From Pseudomonas fluorescens (GTDB lineage Bacteria; Pseudomonadota; Gammaproteobacteria; Pseudomonadales; Pseudomonadaceae), in NCBI RefSeq assembly GCF_005938625.1, contig NZ_VCNJ01000004.1, positions 1 through 64,000 of the forward strand: DNA of 64,000 bases, given 5' to 3'. The position numbers and the translations under genes are program-made. This document shows positions 26,572 to 35,316 of this stretch, piece by piece. Positions within the stretch are counted from its first letter, which is position 1, and the number at the start of each line of letters is the position of its first letter. Below the pieces are notes generated by a model, which saw only the letters and a program-made list of their open reading frames with translations, was not told the DNA's origin and did not search any database.

Positions 26572-27099
26572 ATGTCCGGCGCCGAGCTTTCCCATCGCAA
26601 CACCGTGGACGATCTGTTTCGCGCCCACTATCGCTGGCTCTGTGCTTATCTGCGCGGTCATCTGCACGACGCGGCTGGCAGCGAAGACATTGCCGCCGAG
26701 ACCTTTGCGCAATTGCTCGAAGCCCCGGCGCTAAGAGCCATCCGCGAACCCCGCGCCTTGCTGACGACCATCGCCCAGCGCCTGCTCTATCAACGCTGGC
26801 GGCGCGGTGATCTGGAGCGTCGTCATCGCCAGCAGCTTGATGTCGATTACGCCGTCTCGCCTGAAGACCTCGTCACGCTTTCGCAAACCCTCAATCGCCT
26901 CGATTGCAGCTTGCAGCGCCTGCCCGACAAGGTCCGCACGACGTTTCTGCTTGCCCGCATCGACGGCCTGACTTACCCGCAAATCGCTGCCGAACTGGGC
27001 ATCTCCCAGCGTTCGGTCAGCGTGTACATGAGCCGTTCCCAAGCGCTGTGCGATCGCCACAGCGCCAACCAATTCCTGCAAGACAAGAGGTCCGCATGA
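26572..27099 (+). CDS. ECF (sigma-70 family) RNA polymerase sigma factor
   Basis: A 175-residue sigma factor of the FecI-like group. Sigma region 2 at about residues 10-75 (FRAHYRWLCAYLRGHLHD...SEDIAAETFAQLL) and region 4 at about 115-165 (LPDKVRTTFLLARIDGLTYPQIAAELGISQRSVSVYM). The start at 26572 follows AAGGAG. No FecR-type anti-sigma gene adjoins it. The stop overlaps the start of a glycine-betaine-type binding protein gene (ATGA), an unusual partner. The upstream 110 bases are strikingly AT-rich. Confidence 0.87.
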   Translation: MSGAELSHRNTVDDLFRAHYRWLCAYLRGHLHDAAGSEDIAAETFAQLLEAPALRAIREPRALLTTIAQRLLYQRWRRGDLERRHRQQLDVDYAVSPEDLVTLSQTLNRLDCSLQRLPDKVRTTFLLARIDGLTYPQIAAELGISQRSVSVYMSRSQALCDRHSANQFLQDKRSA

Positions 27100-28109
27100 G
27101 ATCGATCAAAACCCTGCTCGGCACGTCGTTGTTGGCCCTGAGCCTTAGCGTCGGCGCTGTCTCGGCGGCGGAGAAAACCGCGCCGATCCACTTCGGCGAC
27201 ATCACTTGGGAAAGCGGCAGTTTCATCACCGAAGTGCTGCGCCTGATCGTTGAAAAAGGCTACGGCTACCCGACTGACACTTTACCCGGCAGCACTGTCA
27301 GCCTGGAGGCTGCACTGGCGAAAAACGATATCCAGGTGATCGGCGAAGAATGGGCCGGGCGCAGTCCGGCGTGGATCAAAGCGGCCGCCGAAGGCAAGGT
27401 GTTCGGTTTGGGCGACACGGTCAAAGGCGCCACCGAAGGCTGGTGGGTGCCGGAGTATGTGATCAAGGGCGACCCCGAGCGGGGCATCAAAGCGTTGGCG
27501 CCGGAGTTGAAATCGGTGGCCGATCTGCCGCGCTACAAAGATGTGTTCCGCGACCCGGAAGATCCGTCGCGCGGACGCTTCCTCAACAGCCCGACCGGCT
27601 GGACCTCGGAGATCGTCAACAGCCAGAAGCTCAAGGCCTATGCGCTGAACGACAGCTTCGTCAATTTCCGCACCGGTTCCGGCGCGGCACTGGATGCCGA
27701 AGTGGCGTCGTCGATCAAACGCGGTAAACCGGTGCTGTTCTACTACTGGTCACCGACGCCGCTGCTTGGCCGCTTCAAACTGGTCAAACTGGAAGAGCCG
27801 CCGTTCGATGCCGAGGCCTGGAAAACTCTGGCCGATGCCAATAACCCGAATCCCAAAGGCACCCGGTCGATGCCGGCAAGCCTGGCGATTGGCGTGTCGG
27901 CGCCGTTCAAGGCGCAGTATCCGGAGTTGGTGACGTTCTTTGAAAAGGTCGATCTGCCGATTGATCTGCTGAACCAGACCTTGGCCGGGATGAGCGAAAA
28001 ACGTTTGCAGCCGAGATTGGTGGCGCAGGCGTTCTTGCGTGATCAGCCGCAAGTCTGGAAGCCTTGGGTACCTGCGGAGGTGGCGACCAAAGTGGCTGGA
28101 AGTCTGTAA
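27096..28109 (+). CDS. Glycine betaine/proline-type ABC transporter substrate-binding protein
   Basis: A 337-residue periplasmic protein of the OpuAC/ProX family. Signal peptide residues 1-24 (LLGTSLLALSLSVGAVSAA). Mature features include GEEWAGRSPAWIKAA and the aromatic stretch EGWWVPEYVIKG (about residues 117-128), likely part of the quaternary-amine pocket. It is translationally coupled to the ECF sigma gene by a 4-base overlap and has no transporter genes beside it, so it is an orphan binding protein. The ligand is inferred from family only. Confidence 0.85.
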   Translation: MRSIKTLLGTSLLALSLSVGAVSAAEKTAPIHFGDITWESGSFITEVLRLIVEKGYGYPTDTLPGSTVSLEAALAKNDIQVIGEEWAGRSPAWIKAAAEGKVFGLGDTVKGATEGWWVPEYVIKGDPERGIKALAPELKSVADLPRYKDVFRDPEDPSRGRFLNSPTGWTSEIVNSQKLKAYALNDSFVNFRTGSGAALDAEVASSIKRGKPVLFYYWSPTPLLGRFKLVKLEEPPFDAEAWKTLADANNPNPKGTRSMPASLAIGVSAPFKAQYPELVTFFEKVDLPIDLLNQTLAGMSEKRLQPRLVAQAFLRDQPQVWKPWVPAEVATKVAGSL

Positions 28110-28147
28110 GGCGTTTCTGTTGTTTTTGTAGTGCTGCAACTTTTGCC

Positions 28148-28212
28148 TTCGCGAGCAGGCTCGCTCTCACAGGAGAAATGCATTCCAGTGTGGGAGCGAG
28201 CTTGCTCGCGAA
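28148..28212. repeat. REPIN, family A variant, inverted order
   Basis: TTCGCGAGCAGGCTCGCTCTCAC followed by GTGGGAGCGAGCTTGCTCGCG, arms facing outward, 38 bases after the binding-protein gene. Confidence 0.82.
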
Positions 28213-28290
28213 AGCGTCCGCCCCGCCAACAATTCTCCCCGCGCTGAACCGTTTCTTGTGCAAAAAGTGCCAGATACTGGCCGACTAGTG

Positions 28291-28360
28291 GCCTTGCGCA
28301 AGGCTTCCCGCTGGCTATGCTTCCTGTAACTAACTATGTCGACCGTCATGTCAAAACATG
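28291..28360. promoter_or_regulatory. Palindromes in the leader of the double-PAS transducer
   Basis: GCCTTGCGCAAGGC (28291-28304) is a perfect 14-base palindrome; CATGT-CAAA-ACATG (28347-28360) is a second dyad. Both lie in the 463-base stretch (28213-28675) with no long gene before the transducer. Operator roles are possible. Confidence 0.35.
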
Positions 28361-28449
28361 GCTGAAACACATCGTTGGTCCGTGAATTCATGCTGCCAGA
28401 GTGCGCAACCCAAGGCACCGACACTGAACCAACAAGGAGCGTCGCTTAC

Positions 28450-28545
28450 ATGGAAGTTCTTCAACGCGTTAGGGCTGGCCCGCGTGCGGGCTATCAAGAG
28501 AAGGATGTCTTGATTAGAGCGTCGCTGCATGGACTCTCCGATTGA
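28450..28545 (+). CDS. Possible 31-residue leader peptide
   Basis: An ATG preceded by AAGGAG (10-base spacing) opens a 31-codon frame beginning MEVLQRVRAGPRAGYQEKDV and ending in TGA. An internal GCCCGC-GT-GCGGGC hairpin covers codons 10-15. It lies 131 bases before the double-PAS transducer. Whether it is translated is unknown; it is listed because the ribosome site is stronger than chance would usually give. Confidence 0.3.
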   Translation: MEVLQRVRAGPRAGYQEKDVLIRASLHGLSD

Positions 28546-28567
28546 TCATCATTTATCACCTGACAAC

Positions 28568-28584
28568 TTCCTCCCGTGGAGGAA
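28568..28584. promoter_or_regulatory. Hairpin in the transducer leader
   Basis: TTCCTCC-CGT-GGAGGAA, a perfect 7-bp stem with a 3-base loop, sits 92 bases before the transducer start. It hides a Shine-Dalgarno-like GGAGG, so it could act as a translational switch or protein-binding site. Confidence 0.35.
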
Positions 28585-28675
28585 TGCGTGTGCCTGTTCT
28601 GTGGAACGTAGTGGTGGATCGTGAAAGAACTGAACTTTCATCAAATCAAAAGTCCGCGCGGAAGGTGATACAACC

Positions 28676-29995
28676 ATGTTCAACCTACATCACAAGGCTG
28701 ACCTGCAGGAAATCGAGCGCTTCAGCTGCGCCCTGACCGAGGCCAACGCGAAGTTGGCTGCGATCAGCCGTTCGATGGCCATGATCGAGTTCAGCCCTGA
28801 CGGCATCGTTATCGATGCCAATGAAAACTTCTGCAAGACCATGGGCTACAGCGCCGATGAAGTGCGCGGCAAACATCACCGGATCTTTTGTGAAGAGGCG
28901 TTTTACCGCAGTGAGGAATACGCAAAACTGTGGCGCGACCTGGCTCGCGGTGAGCCGATCAGCGGGACGTTTCTGCGTTTGAACAAGGCCGGCAGGGAAG
29001 TCTGGCTCGAAGCCAGTTACATGCCGGTGTATGGCCCGGACAAGCAAGTCAGAAGCGTGATCAAAGTCGCTGCCGACATCACCGCTCGGGTGAATAAAGA
29101 ACACGAAGAAGAAAGCATGCTGGCGGCGATCAGTCGCTCCATGGCGGTGATTGAGTTCACCCCGGAAGGCAATGTCATCACCGCCAACGACAACTTCCTC
29201 AAGACCATGCAGTACTCGCTCAACGAAATCGTCGGCCATCACCACAGCCTGTTCTGCCACCGTGCCGAAGCCGAGTCTGCGCAGTACAAGGCGTTCTGGG
29301 CCTCGCTCAACCGTGGCGAATATCACTCGCACCGTTTCGAGCGCAAGAACAAGTCGGGACAGATGGTTTACCTCGAAGCGTCGTACAACCCGTTGTTCGA
29401 TGCCAAGGGCCGCTTGTACAAAGTGGTCAAGTTCGCCAGCGACATCACCCATCAAATGACCACGTTGCAGAACGCTGCCGAATCGGCGCACAGCACCTCT
29501 GTACAAAACGATGCCTGCGCGCAAAAAGGCTCACAAGTCGTGCAGCAAACCGTGCAGATCATTCAGGACATTTCCCGCGACCTCAACGAAGCAGCGGCGA
29601 GCATCGATGCGGTGAGCAAACAGTCGGACATCATCGGCACCATCGTCCAGACCATTCGCGGCATTGCCGATCAGACCAATCTGCTGGCGCTCAATGCTGC
29701 GATTGAAGCGGCGCGGGCCGGGGAGCATGGGCGTGGCTTTGCGGTGGTTGCGGACGAAGTGCGCAGCCTCGCGGCGCGGACCAGTCAGGCGACCCTGGAA
29801 ATTGTTGATGTGGTACGCAAGAACCACGACCTGTCGCTGAGCGCGGTGTCGAGCATGCAATCAAGTCTGAGCCGAACCGGGCTTGGGGTGGAGCTGGCGA
29901 ACGAGGCGGGGGAGGTGATTCTGGAAATTCAGCAGGGCTCACGGCATGTGGTGGATGCGATCAGTCAGTTCAGCGAAACCCTGCAACTGAACTGA
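28676..29995 (+). CDS. BdlA-like cytosolic chemotaxis transducer (PAS-PAS-MCP)
   Basis: A 439-residue protein with no membrane segment. PAS 1 at about residues 30-140, PAS 2 at about 150-260 (both contain a GYS/QYS...HH pattern and a PAC strand [12 protein letters not shown]), then a short methyl-accepting signalling tip at about 300-430 with the hairpin [34 protein letters not shown]. This is the architecture of the biofilm-dispersion regulator BdlA. It probably senses redox or oxygen state and passes the signal to a chemotaxis or c-di-GMP pathway. A paralogue of identical length lies at 60078-61397 on the other strand. Confidence 0.87.
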   Translation: MFNLHHKADLQEIERFSCALTEANAKLAAISRSMAMIEFSPDGIVIDANENFCKTMGYSADEVRGKHHRIFCEEAFYRSEEYAKLWRDLARGEPISGTFLRLNKAGREVWLEASYMPVYGPDKQVRSVIKVAADITARVNKEHEEESMLAAISRSMAVIEFTPEGNVITANDNFLKTMQYSLNEIVGHHHSLFCHRAEAESAQYKAFWASLNRGEYHSHRFERKNKSGQMVYLEASYNPLFDAKGRLYKVVKFASDITHQMTTLQNAAESAHSTSVQNDACAQKGSQVVQQTVQIIQDISRDLNEAAASIDAVSKQSDIIGTIVQTIRGIADQTNLLALNAAIEAARAGEHGRGFAVVADEVRSLAARTSQATLEIVDVVRKNHDLSLSAVSSMQSSLSRTGLGVELANEAGEVILEIQQGSRHVVDAISQFSETLQLN

Positions 29996-30011
29996 TTCCA
30001 CAAAGTGGCCT

Positions 30012-30100
30012 GTAGGAGCTGTCGAGTGGAACGAGGCTGCGATCTTTTGATTCGTTGGTGGAAGCAAGATCAAAAGATCGCAGCCTTCGGCAGCTCCTAC
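30012..30100. repeat. REPIN, family B
   Basis: GTAGGAGCTGTCGAG... left arm (variant with TCGAGTGGAACGAGG) and TTCGGCAGCTCCTAC right arm, between the transducer and a convergent hypothetical gene. Confidence 0.85.
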
Positions 30101-30134
30101 AGGGATACCGTGCGGTAGCCAGGAATCCGTGGTC

Positions 30135-30680
30135 TCAGAGTGCAGCGAGAAACTTGTCCGCCTGCTTGTCGCTGTCCTTCACATCGTTGTCTTTCTCCGC
30201 CTGCGCCAGCTTCATCTTGTCCTGCAAGCGCTCGGCGATCTCTTTGCCGATGGCCAGTTGTTTCTCTGGTGGCATGGCTTTGATGTCGTCTTCGGTCAGC
30301 CCCATCGACTGCAGGATACTGTCGCGCAGACGCTGTTCCGGCGTCTTGCTCATGTAGTCCTTGAATTCGTCAGTGGCGGATTTCGCCGAGGCGGTGGTGG
30401 CGTCGGTCGATTGCAGGTTCACGCGGGTCTTGGCGAAGGCTTCGTCGACGTTGTCGCTGATGCGTGTGGCTTCGCTGACTTGCTGGGTGGCGATCTGCGT
30501 GGCCGAATCCTGCACCTTGGCAGTGGCTTCAGCGGTTTGCGCCTGGGTCTGGTTTTGCAGGGTTTGCAGCATGGCGCCGTGCAAGCCACCTTGCAGACCG
30601 GCCGCTGCCGTTGTGGTGGCATCGTCATTCAGTGCTTTGGGCAGGTGAATGATTTGCTGTTGTTTGGCACTGATCAACAT
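30135..30680 (-). CDS. Hypothetical protein, Gln/Ala/Thr-rich helical
   Basis: A 181-residue protein. Residues 1-100 are rich in Q, A and T (GGLHGAMLQTLQNQTQAQTAEATAK), probably helical; residues 100-170 contain FKDYMSKTPEQRLRDSILQSMGLTEDDI, a charged domain. No signal peptide or membrane segment. The start at 30680 (MLISAKQQQ) is preferred over a frame opening 15 codons earlier. I do not recognise the family. Confidence 0.65.
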   Translation of the reverse strand: MLISAKQQQIIHLPKALNDDATTTAAAGLQGGLHGAMLQTLQNQTQAQTAEATAKVQDSATQIATQQVSEATRISDNVDEAFAKTRVNLQSTDATTASAKSATDEFKDYMSKTPEQRLRDSILQSMGLTEDDIKAMPPEKQLAIGKEIAERLQDKMKLAQAEKDNDVKDSDKQADKFLAAL

Positions 30681-30835
30681 GATGTGTAGGCCTGTAGGTA
30701 ATTGCTGACTGGCGTAGTAGAGCAATTACCGTGCCTTCTGAGTAAGTCCTTTTATTTCAATAGGTTGATCATTGATAAGGTCTGCGTAGCGGTCATCCCT
30801 TGCCGATAAGCGGCAGAGGATGACCGTTGCGCCCG

Positions 30836-32272
30836 TCAGCGATGGGCAATGTTCTCCAGTGCCAGATTGCGCGTGCGCGGGCCGAACCAGCCGATGGTCA
30901 GCATCACGATCAGCATGCTGCTGACGATGAATGCCAACACTCCCGGCGTGCCGAAATTATCCAGGAACATCCCGATCAACAAACTGCTGAACACCGTCGA
31001 CAAACGACTGAACGAATAACAGAAGCCGACGGCACGGGCGCGGATGTTGGTCGGGAACAGTTCGCTCTGATACGAGTGGTAACTGAAGCTCAGCCAGGCG
31101 TTGCAGAACGTGATCATCACTCCGCAGAAGATCAGCCCGAAGGCACTGGTCTGCAGGGCGAACAAGGTGCCGAAGGTCATCGCACCGAGGGCCGAACCGA
31201 CGATTTGCCACTTGTTCTCGAAACGGTTGGCGAACTTCACGAACAGCAGCGGCCCGAGCGGGTAGGCGAGGGTGATGATGAACGCGTACATCAAACTGTG
31301 GGTGACGCTGACGCCTTGGCCGGAGAGCAGCGCCGGCAGCCAGTTGCCGAAACCGAAGAAACCGATGGCCTGGAAAATGTGGAAGACAATCAGCATCAAC
31401 GCGCGACGACGGTACGGCGGCTGCCAGATATCGGCAAAACGGCCCTTGCCTTCGACGTCGACCGGAACGGTTTCCGGCGTATCCAGCGGTTTACCGTGAT
31501 CCTTCTCGCAGCGTGCTTCGATGCCATCGAGAATCCGCTTGGCTTCATCAAAGCGGCCATGCTGCGCGAGCCAGCGCGGCGATTCCGGCAGACGCTTGCG
31601 CAGCCACCAGATAAACAGCGCAAACACTGCGCTGGCCAACACCACCCAGCGCCAGCCGGACACCCCGAACGGCGCTTGCGGCACCAGCCACCACGACATC
31701 AGCGCCACCGCTGGCACCGACAGGAACTGCACGAAAAACGCAAAAGCAAATGCCGAACTGCGCATGCGTTTGGGCACCAGTTCCGAGAGGTAAGCGTCGA
31801 TGGTCACCAGCTCGATACCCAAACCGATGCCAACCAGAAAACGCATGCAAATGATGCCCAGCGCTGAACTCTGAATCCCCATCAACACCGTCGCCACCGT
31901 GTACCAGACCAGGGCGAAGGTGAAGATCGCGCGACGACCAAAACGATCGGCCAACGGGCTGAGCAGGCTGGCACCGAGGAACAGACCGAGGAACGTCGCC
32001 GAAGCAAACGCCGCTTGATCGGAGAAACCGAACACGCCCTGATTACCAGTGGCAAAGATGCCATCGCGGATCAGCCCGGGGCTGATGTAGGCGGTCTGAA
32101 ACAGATCGTAGAGTTCGAAGAAACCACCGATCGACAGCAGCGCCACCAAGCGCCAGATCGTCGCGACCGCCGGAAGGCGATCGATGCGGGCGGACACTTG
32201 GGCGGCGCGTATCGGGTCGATGCCGTCGCTGTGCGCGGCGGCGGGGGCATGAGCAGTCATGGGCTGATCCAT
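30836..32272 (-). CDS. MFS transporter, sugar/aromatic acid porter type
   Basis: A 478-residue inner-membrane transporter with 12 predicted segments starting near residue 42 (FFELYDLFQTAYI). MFS signatures are PLADRFGRRAIF between segments 2 and 3, and RWLRKRLPESPRWL-like PESPRWLAQHGR before the central loop. This pattern is that of the SP/AAHS porter families. The substrate is not readable. An in-frame ATG 4 codons downstream is an equally good start. Confidence 0.87.
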   Translation of the reverse strand: MDQPMTAHAPAAAHSDGIDPIRAAQVSARIDRLPAVATIWRLVALLSIGGFFELYDLFQTAYISPGLIRDGIFATGNQGVFGFSDQAAFASATFLGLFLGASLLSPLADRFGRRAIFTFALVWYTVATVLMGIQSSALGIICMRFLVGIGLGIELVTIDAYLSELVPKRMRSSAFAFAFFVQFLSVPAVALMSWWLVPQAPFGVSGWRWVVLASAVFALFIWWLRKRLPESPRWLAQHGRFDEAKRILDGIEARCEKDHGKPLDTPETVPVDVEGKGRFADIWQPPYRRRALMLIVFHIFQAIGFFGFGNWLPALLSGQGVSVTHSLMYAFIITLAYPLGPLLFVKFANRFENKWQIVGSALGAMTFGTLFALQTSAFGLIFCGVMITFCNAWLSFSYHSYQSELFPTNIRARAVGFCYSFSRLSTVFSSLLIGMFLDNFGTPGVLAFIVSSMLIVMLTIGWFGPRTRNLALENIAHR

Positions 32273-32385
32273 TTTTTATTGATGGAAAAGCTTAGCCTGC
32301 TATCGGAGTTCACGGATTGTGAATATCGGCGGTTTAACCGGGTAAACCGCTGATTTTCAGCAATATCCACTTACGAATTAACGAT

Positions 32386-32826
32386 TTATGCCGCCGCTGC
32401 CGAATCCGGCAGTGCGGAGGTTGGCAGCCCGAAGATCCGGTCAAACAGCCAGTTGAAAGCAAACGTGTAGCACGGGATGAAAATGATCAGCGCCAGATCC
32501 AGGAGAAACGCCTGCACCAGACTGATGTTCATCCACCAGGCAATCAACGGAATCAGGAACACGATCAGCGTCAGTTGAAAGCCGACGGCGTGAGCAATGC
32601 GGCGTTTCACCGTGCGCGTGCGCGACACCTGGCGGCTTTCCCAGTGCTCGAACAACGAGGTGTAAATGAAGTTCCAGGTCACGGCGATGGTGGTGATGAT
32701 CACCGCCAGCGGCCCGGTGCTGCCCGGTGACGTGCCGGATAACAGCGCCAGACCGAGGGCGGAGAAGGTCATGCCGATCACTTCGTAGAGCGACACATAG
32801 ACCAGTTTGCGTTTGACGCCTTGCAT
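32386..32826 (-). CDS. PACE family multidrug/biogenic-amine efflux transporter
   Basis: A 146-residue protein with four membrane helices in two bacterial-transmembrane-pair units, as in AceI, the chlorhexidine exporter. The key glutamate of helix 1 is at residue 15 (VSLYE), as in AceI; in the second pair the equivalent position appears to be Gln (GFQ) rather than Glu. Start chosen at 32826 behind AAGAGG. Divergent from a LysR gene, the AceI/AceR arrangement. A second PACE/LysR pair lies at 44.5-45.9 kb. Confidence 0.87.
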   Translation of the reverse strand: MQGVKRKLVYVSLYEVIGMTFSALGLALLSGTSPGSTGPLAVIITTIAVTWNFIYTSLFEHWESRQVSRTRTVKRRIAHAVGFQLTLIVFLIPLIAWWMNISLVQAFLLDLALIIFIPCYTFAFNWLFDRIFGLPTSALPDSAAAA

Positions 32827-32891
32827 TGGATTTTGCCTCTTTCTTGCCGTTTGTTGGCCAGTGGGACTGGCGAAGGCGGCGAAAGATAGCT

Positions 32892-32936
32892 TCAATAGGG
32901 CTGACAGAAAAAGTCAGCTACTTTCAGTTCTATTGA
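32892..32936. promoter_or_regulatory. Overlapping dyads in the PACE-LysR promoter region
   Basis: TCAATAG (32892-32898) pairs with CTATTGA (32930-32936), and inside it GCTGAC-AGAAAAA-GTCAGC (32900-32918) forms a second perfect dyad. They lie between the divergent PACE and LysR genes, where an LTTR would bind. Their centres differ by 5 bases. Confidence 0.5.
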
Positions 32937-32948
32937 TAGGTGTTCAGG

Positions 32949-33821
32949 GTGAATTTCAACAGCGACAGCATCGAGCTGTTTCTTGCCGTGATCGAACGCG
33001 GCTCGTTTTCGGCGGCGGCGCGTGCGTTAGGTCGGGTGCCTTCCGCCGTCAGCATGGGTATTGGCAACCTTGAAGCCGAACTCGGTTATCTGCTGTTCGA
33101 CCGCAGCCATCGCGAACCACAGCCGACGGCGATGGCGCTGTCACTGGTGCCGCACGCGCGGCTGATTGCCGAGCAGCTCAAGCAATTGCAAGTGCATGCC
33201 GTGGAATTGTCGTTGGGGCTGGAGAGCAAGTTGTCGATCGGCGTGGTCGCGGACATCGACCGGCACCGTTTGCTGGCGGCAATCAAGGTGATCGCCGAGC
33301 GCCATCCGCTGCTCGATATCGAGGTGCTGACCGCGCCGCAAGATGACGTGCTGGCGATGTTGCACAGTGGCCGGGTCAGCGTGTGTCTGGCGTTCGCCGG
33401 GCTGAGCATGAATGTGCTGGAGCGTTTTCAGTTTGTCGGCAGCGAGCGGATGATCGCTACGCTGGCGGCGGACAGCCCGCTGTTGCAGGGGCAGGATCTG
33501 TTTCTCGAAGACCTGGTGCATGTGCGGCAGATCATCGTCGCCAGTCGCGACTTGCCGATCAGTGAAACGCGACCGTTGGTGGCGGAGTCGTATTGGCGCA
33601 CCGACAGTCTTGAGACAGCGATGGAGATGGTTGAGGCGGGATTGGGTTGGGGTAATTTCCCGCTGTCGGTGGTGCAGTCGCGACTGGACAGCGGACGGCT
33701 GAAACGGCTGAATTTCCGCAACATCGAAAATGGTTTGGTGATGCCGGTGCATGCGGTGTGGCTCAAGAGCCAGCCGCTACAGAAAGGCGCACTGGCCCTC
33801 GTTGACTTGCTCAGCCACTGA
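32949..33821 (+). CDS. LysR family regulator, probably of the divergent PACE gene
   Basis: A 290-residue LTTR: N-terminal winged HTH (residues 1-60; RGSFSAAARALGRVPSAVSMGI) and a periplasmic-binding-type effector domain. The start is GTG 32949, which gives the usual LTTR opening; another GTG 3 codons earlier is possible. It is divergent from the PACE gene 122 bases away, resembling AceR-AceI, so it is likely its activator in response to a cationic drug or polyamine. Confidence 0.85.
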   Translation: MNFNSDSIELFLAVIERGSFSAAARALGRVPSAVSMGIGNLEAELGYLLFDRSHREPQPTAMALSLVPHARLIAEQLKQLQVHAVELSLGLESKLSIGVVADIDRHRLLAAIKVIAERHPLLDIEVLTAPQDDVLAMLHSGRVSVCLAFAGLSMNVLERFQFVGSERMIATLAADSPLLQGQDLFLEDLVHVRQIIVASRDLPISETRPLVAESYWRTDSLETAMEMVEAGLGWGNFPLSVVQSRLDSGRLKRLNFRNIENGLVMPVHAVWLKSQPLQKGALALVDLLSH

Positions 33822-33839
33822 GCTCAACACAAAACCTCT

Positions 33840-33927
33840 GTAGGAGTGAGCCTGCTCGCGATAGCAGTGAGTCATTCAACACATGCATCGCCTGACACAC
33901 CGCTATCGCGAGCAGGCTCACTCCTAC
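33840..33927. repeat. REPIN, family A (GTAGGAGTGAGCCTGCTCGCG)
   Basis: Intact inverted arms around a 40-base centre, first of two adjacent REPINs in this gap. Confidence 0.87.
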
Positions 33928-33972
33928 AGGGATTGTGTTTCAACTCAGCATATGTGAGCACCACATAAAATT

Positions 33973-34054
33973 GTAGGAGCTGCCGAAGGCTGCGATCTTT
34001 TGATCTTGTTTTTAAGAGCAAAATCAAAAGATCGCAGCCTTCGGCAGCTCCTAC
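33973..34054. repeat. REPIN, family B
   Basis: GTAGGAGCTGCCGAAGGCTG...GATCTTTTGAT and perfect complement. With the preceding family A element it fills the gap between the LysR and gntR genes. Confidence 0.87.
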
Positions 34055-34069
34055 GGGGGGGCGACAGCG

Positions 34070-35101
34070 TCAGGTGCTTTCACGAATCTTCAGTTCGAAG
34101 CCCATGTCTTCAACCGGACGTGCCACGCTGTTACCCGCCATCAACGTCAGCATCTGCTCCGCCGCCCGTCGGCCAATTGCTTCACGCGGGGTGTTGATGC
34201 TGCTCAGGCGCGGCACCATGTGCTCGGACATCGGCAAGTCGTTGAAACCGAGAATCGCCACCTGTTCGGGAATCTTGATGCCGTGGCGCAGTGCTTCCAG
34301 CAACGCTCCCTGCGCCAAATCGTCGTTACCAAAAAAGATTGCATCAACGTCCGGATGCGCCGCCAGCAATTGCATAAACAGTTCCCCGCCCAAGCCCACC
34401 GACGAAGCGCGAGGCGTCAGCACTTCCAGATCCGGGTCATAACGCCCGGCCTTCTGCAACGCTTTGCGGAAACCTTCACCGCGCAACAACGTGCGCTGAT
34501 CGAGCTGCGCGCCAATGTAAGCCAGACGCTTGCGTCCACGGGAGAGCAAATGCTCGGCCGCCGTTTCACCAGCACTGAGCTGCGAGAAGCCGACGCAATT
34601 CACCCCGGCAGCACTGTCCAGTTCCATCATGTACACGCAGGGAATGTTGCTCGCCTCGATCATTCGCCGCGAACTTTCCGTGCGGTCAAACCCGGTCAGC
34701 AAGAAGCCGCGCGGCTGATAGGCCATGTAGTTGCGCAGCAGGTTTTCTTCTTCATCGCGCGAGTAGTGGAAGTTGCCGATCAGCACTTCAAAGCCTTTGG
34801 GCGTCAGCACCCGATGAATGGCTTCCAGCGTATCGATGAACAGCAAGTTGGATAACGAAGGCACCAGAACCACCACCGAATGGCTCTGCGCCGAGGCCAA
34901 CGCACGGGCAGCAGGGTTCACTACGTAGTTGAGCTCACTGGCTGCTTTCTGCACTTTTTCCACCAGTTCGGTGGCGACCGTGCTGACCCCACGCAAGGCG
35001 CGGGAAGCGGTAATCGGGCTGACACCGGCCAGGCGGGCAACTTCATTCAGGGTGGGACGGCCGGTGGTGCGAGTGTTTTTATCGTTTTTAGGGGTGGTCA
35101 T
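34070..35101 (-). CDS. gntR: GntR, LacI-family repressor of gluconate utilisation
   Basis: A 343-residue repressor. LacI-type HTH at about residues 17-40 (TLNEVARLAGVSPITASRALRG) with the hinge after it, then a periplasmic-binding-like effector domain for gluconate or 6-phosphogluconate. The start at 35101 is preferred; a TTG frame adds 6 residues. It is divergent from gntK-gntP, and a TAGCGCT operator lies 29 bases upstream of its own start, so it is probably autoregulated. Confidence 0.92.
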   Translation of the reverse strand: MTTPKNDKNTRTTGRPTLNEVARLAGVSPITASRALRGVSTVATELVEKVQKAASELNYVVNPAARALASAQSHSVVVLVPSLSNLLFIDTLEAIHRVLTPKGFEVLIGNFHYSRDEEENLLRNYMAYQPRGFLLTGFDRTESSRRMIEASNIPCVYMMELDSAAGVNCVGFSQLSAGETAAEHLLSRGRKRLAYIGAQLDQRTLLRGEGFRKALQKAGRYDPDLEVLTPRASSVGLGGELFMQLLAAHPDVDAIFFGNDDLAQGALLEALRHGIKIPEQVAILGFNDLPMSEHMVPRLSSINTPREAIGRRAAEQMLTLMAGNSVARPVEDMGFELKIREST

Positions 35102-35129
35102 CGACGGCTTGCCAAACAAAAATCAAGGC

Positions 35130-35143
35130 ACTAAGGTAGCGCT
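35130..35143. promoter_or_regulatory. GntR operator 1 (gntR promoter)
   Basis: ACTAAGGTAGCGCT matches the pattern AC-N-AAG-N-TAGCGCT described, as I recall, for Pseudomonas GntR. Followed by GTC, as in the other two copies. Confidence 0.75.
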
Positions 35144-35281
35144 GTCCTGATGCAGCTGTAAATGCGTAAGCGAGGTCCTGCCTGATCTTCGCTTTTTGGC
35201 GTTGGGAACAAACCTGCTGCAACCCAAAAAAACGACAAGAAGGCGTCGGCAACTTCTGCCTGTGCACTAGAGTCATAGCTA

Positions 35282-35295
35282 GCAAAGGTAGCGCT
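35282..35295. promoter_or_regulatory. GntR operator 2 (gntK promoter)
   Basis: GCAAAGGTAGCGCT, 22 bases before the gntK start. It shares AAGGTAGCGCTGTC with the copy before gntR. Confidence 0.75.
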
Positions 35296-35316
35296 GTCTG
35301 CGCGCTGAGGTGTTAT

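Noticed and set aside
28542..28736. A 64-codon frame overlapping the transducer start
   Set aside because: It crosses the real start in another frame, has no protein-like composition, and its possible ATG sits in a hairpin.
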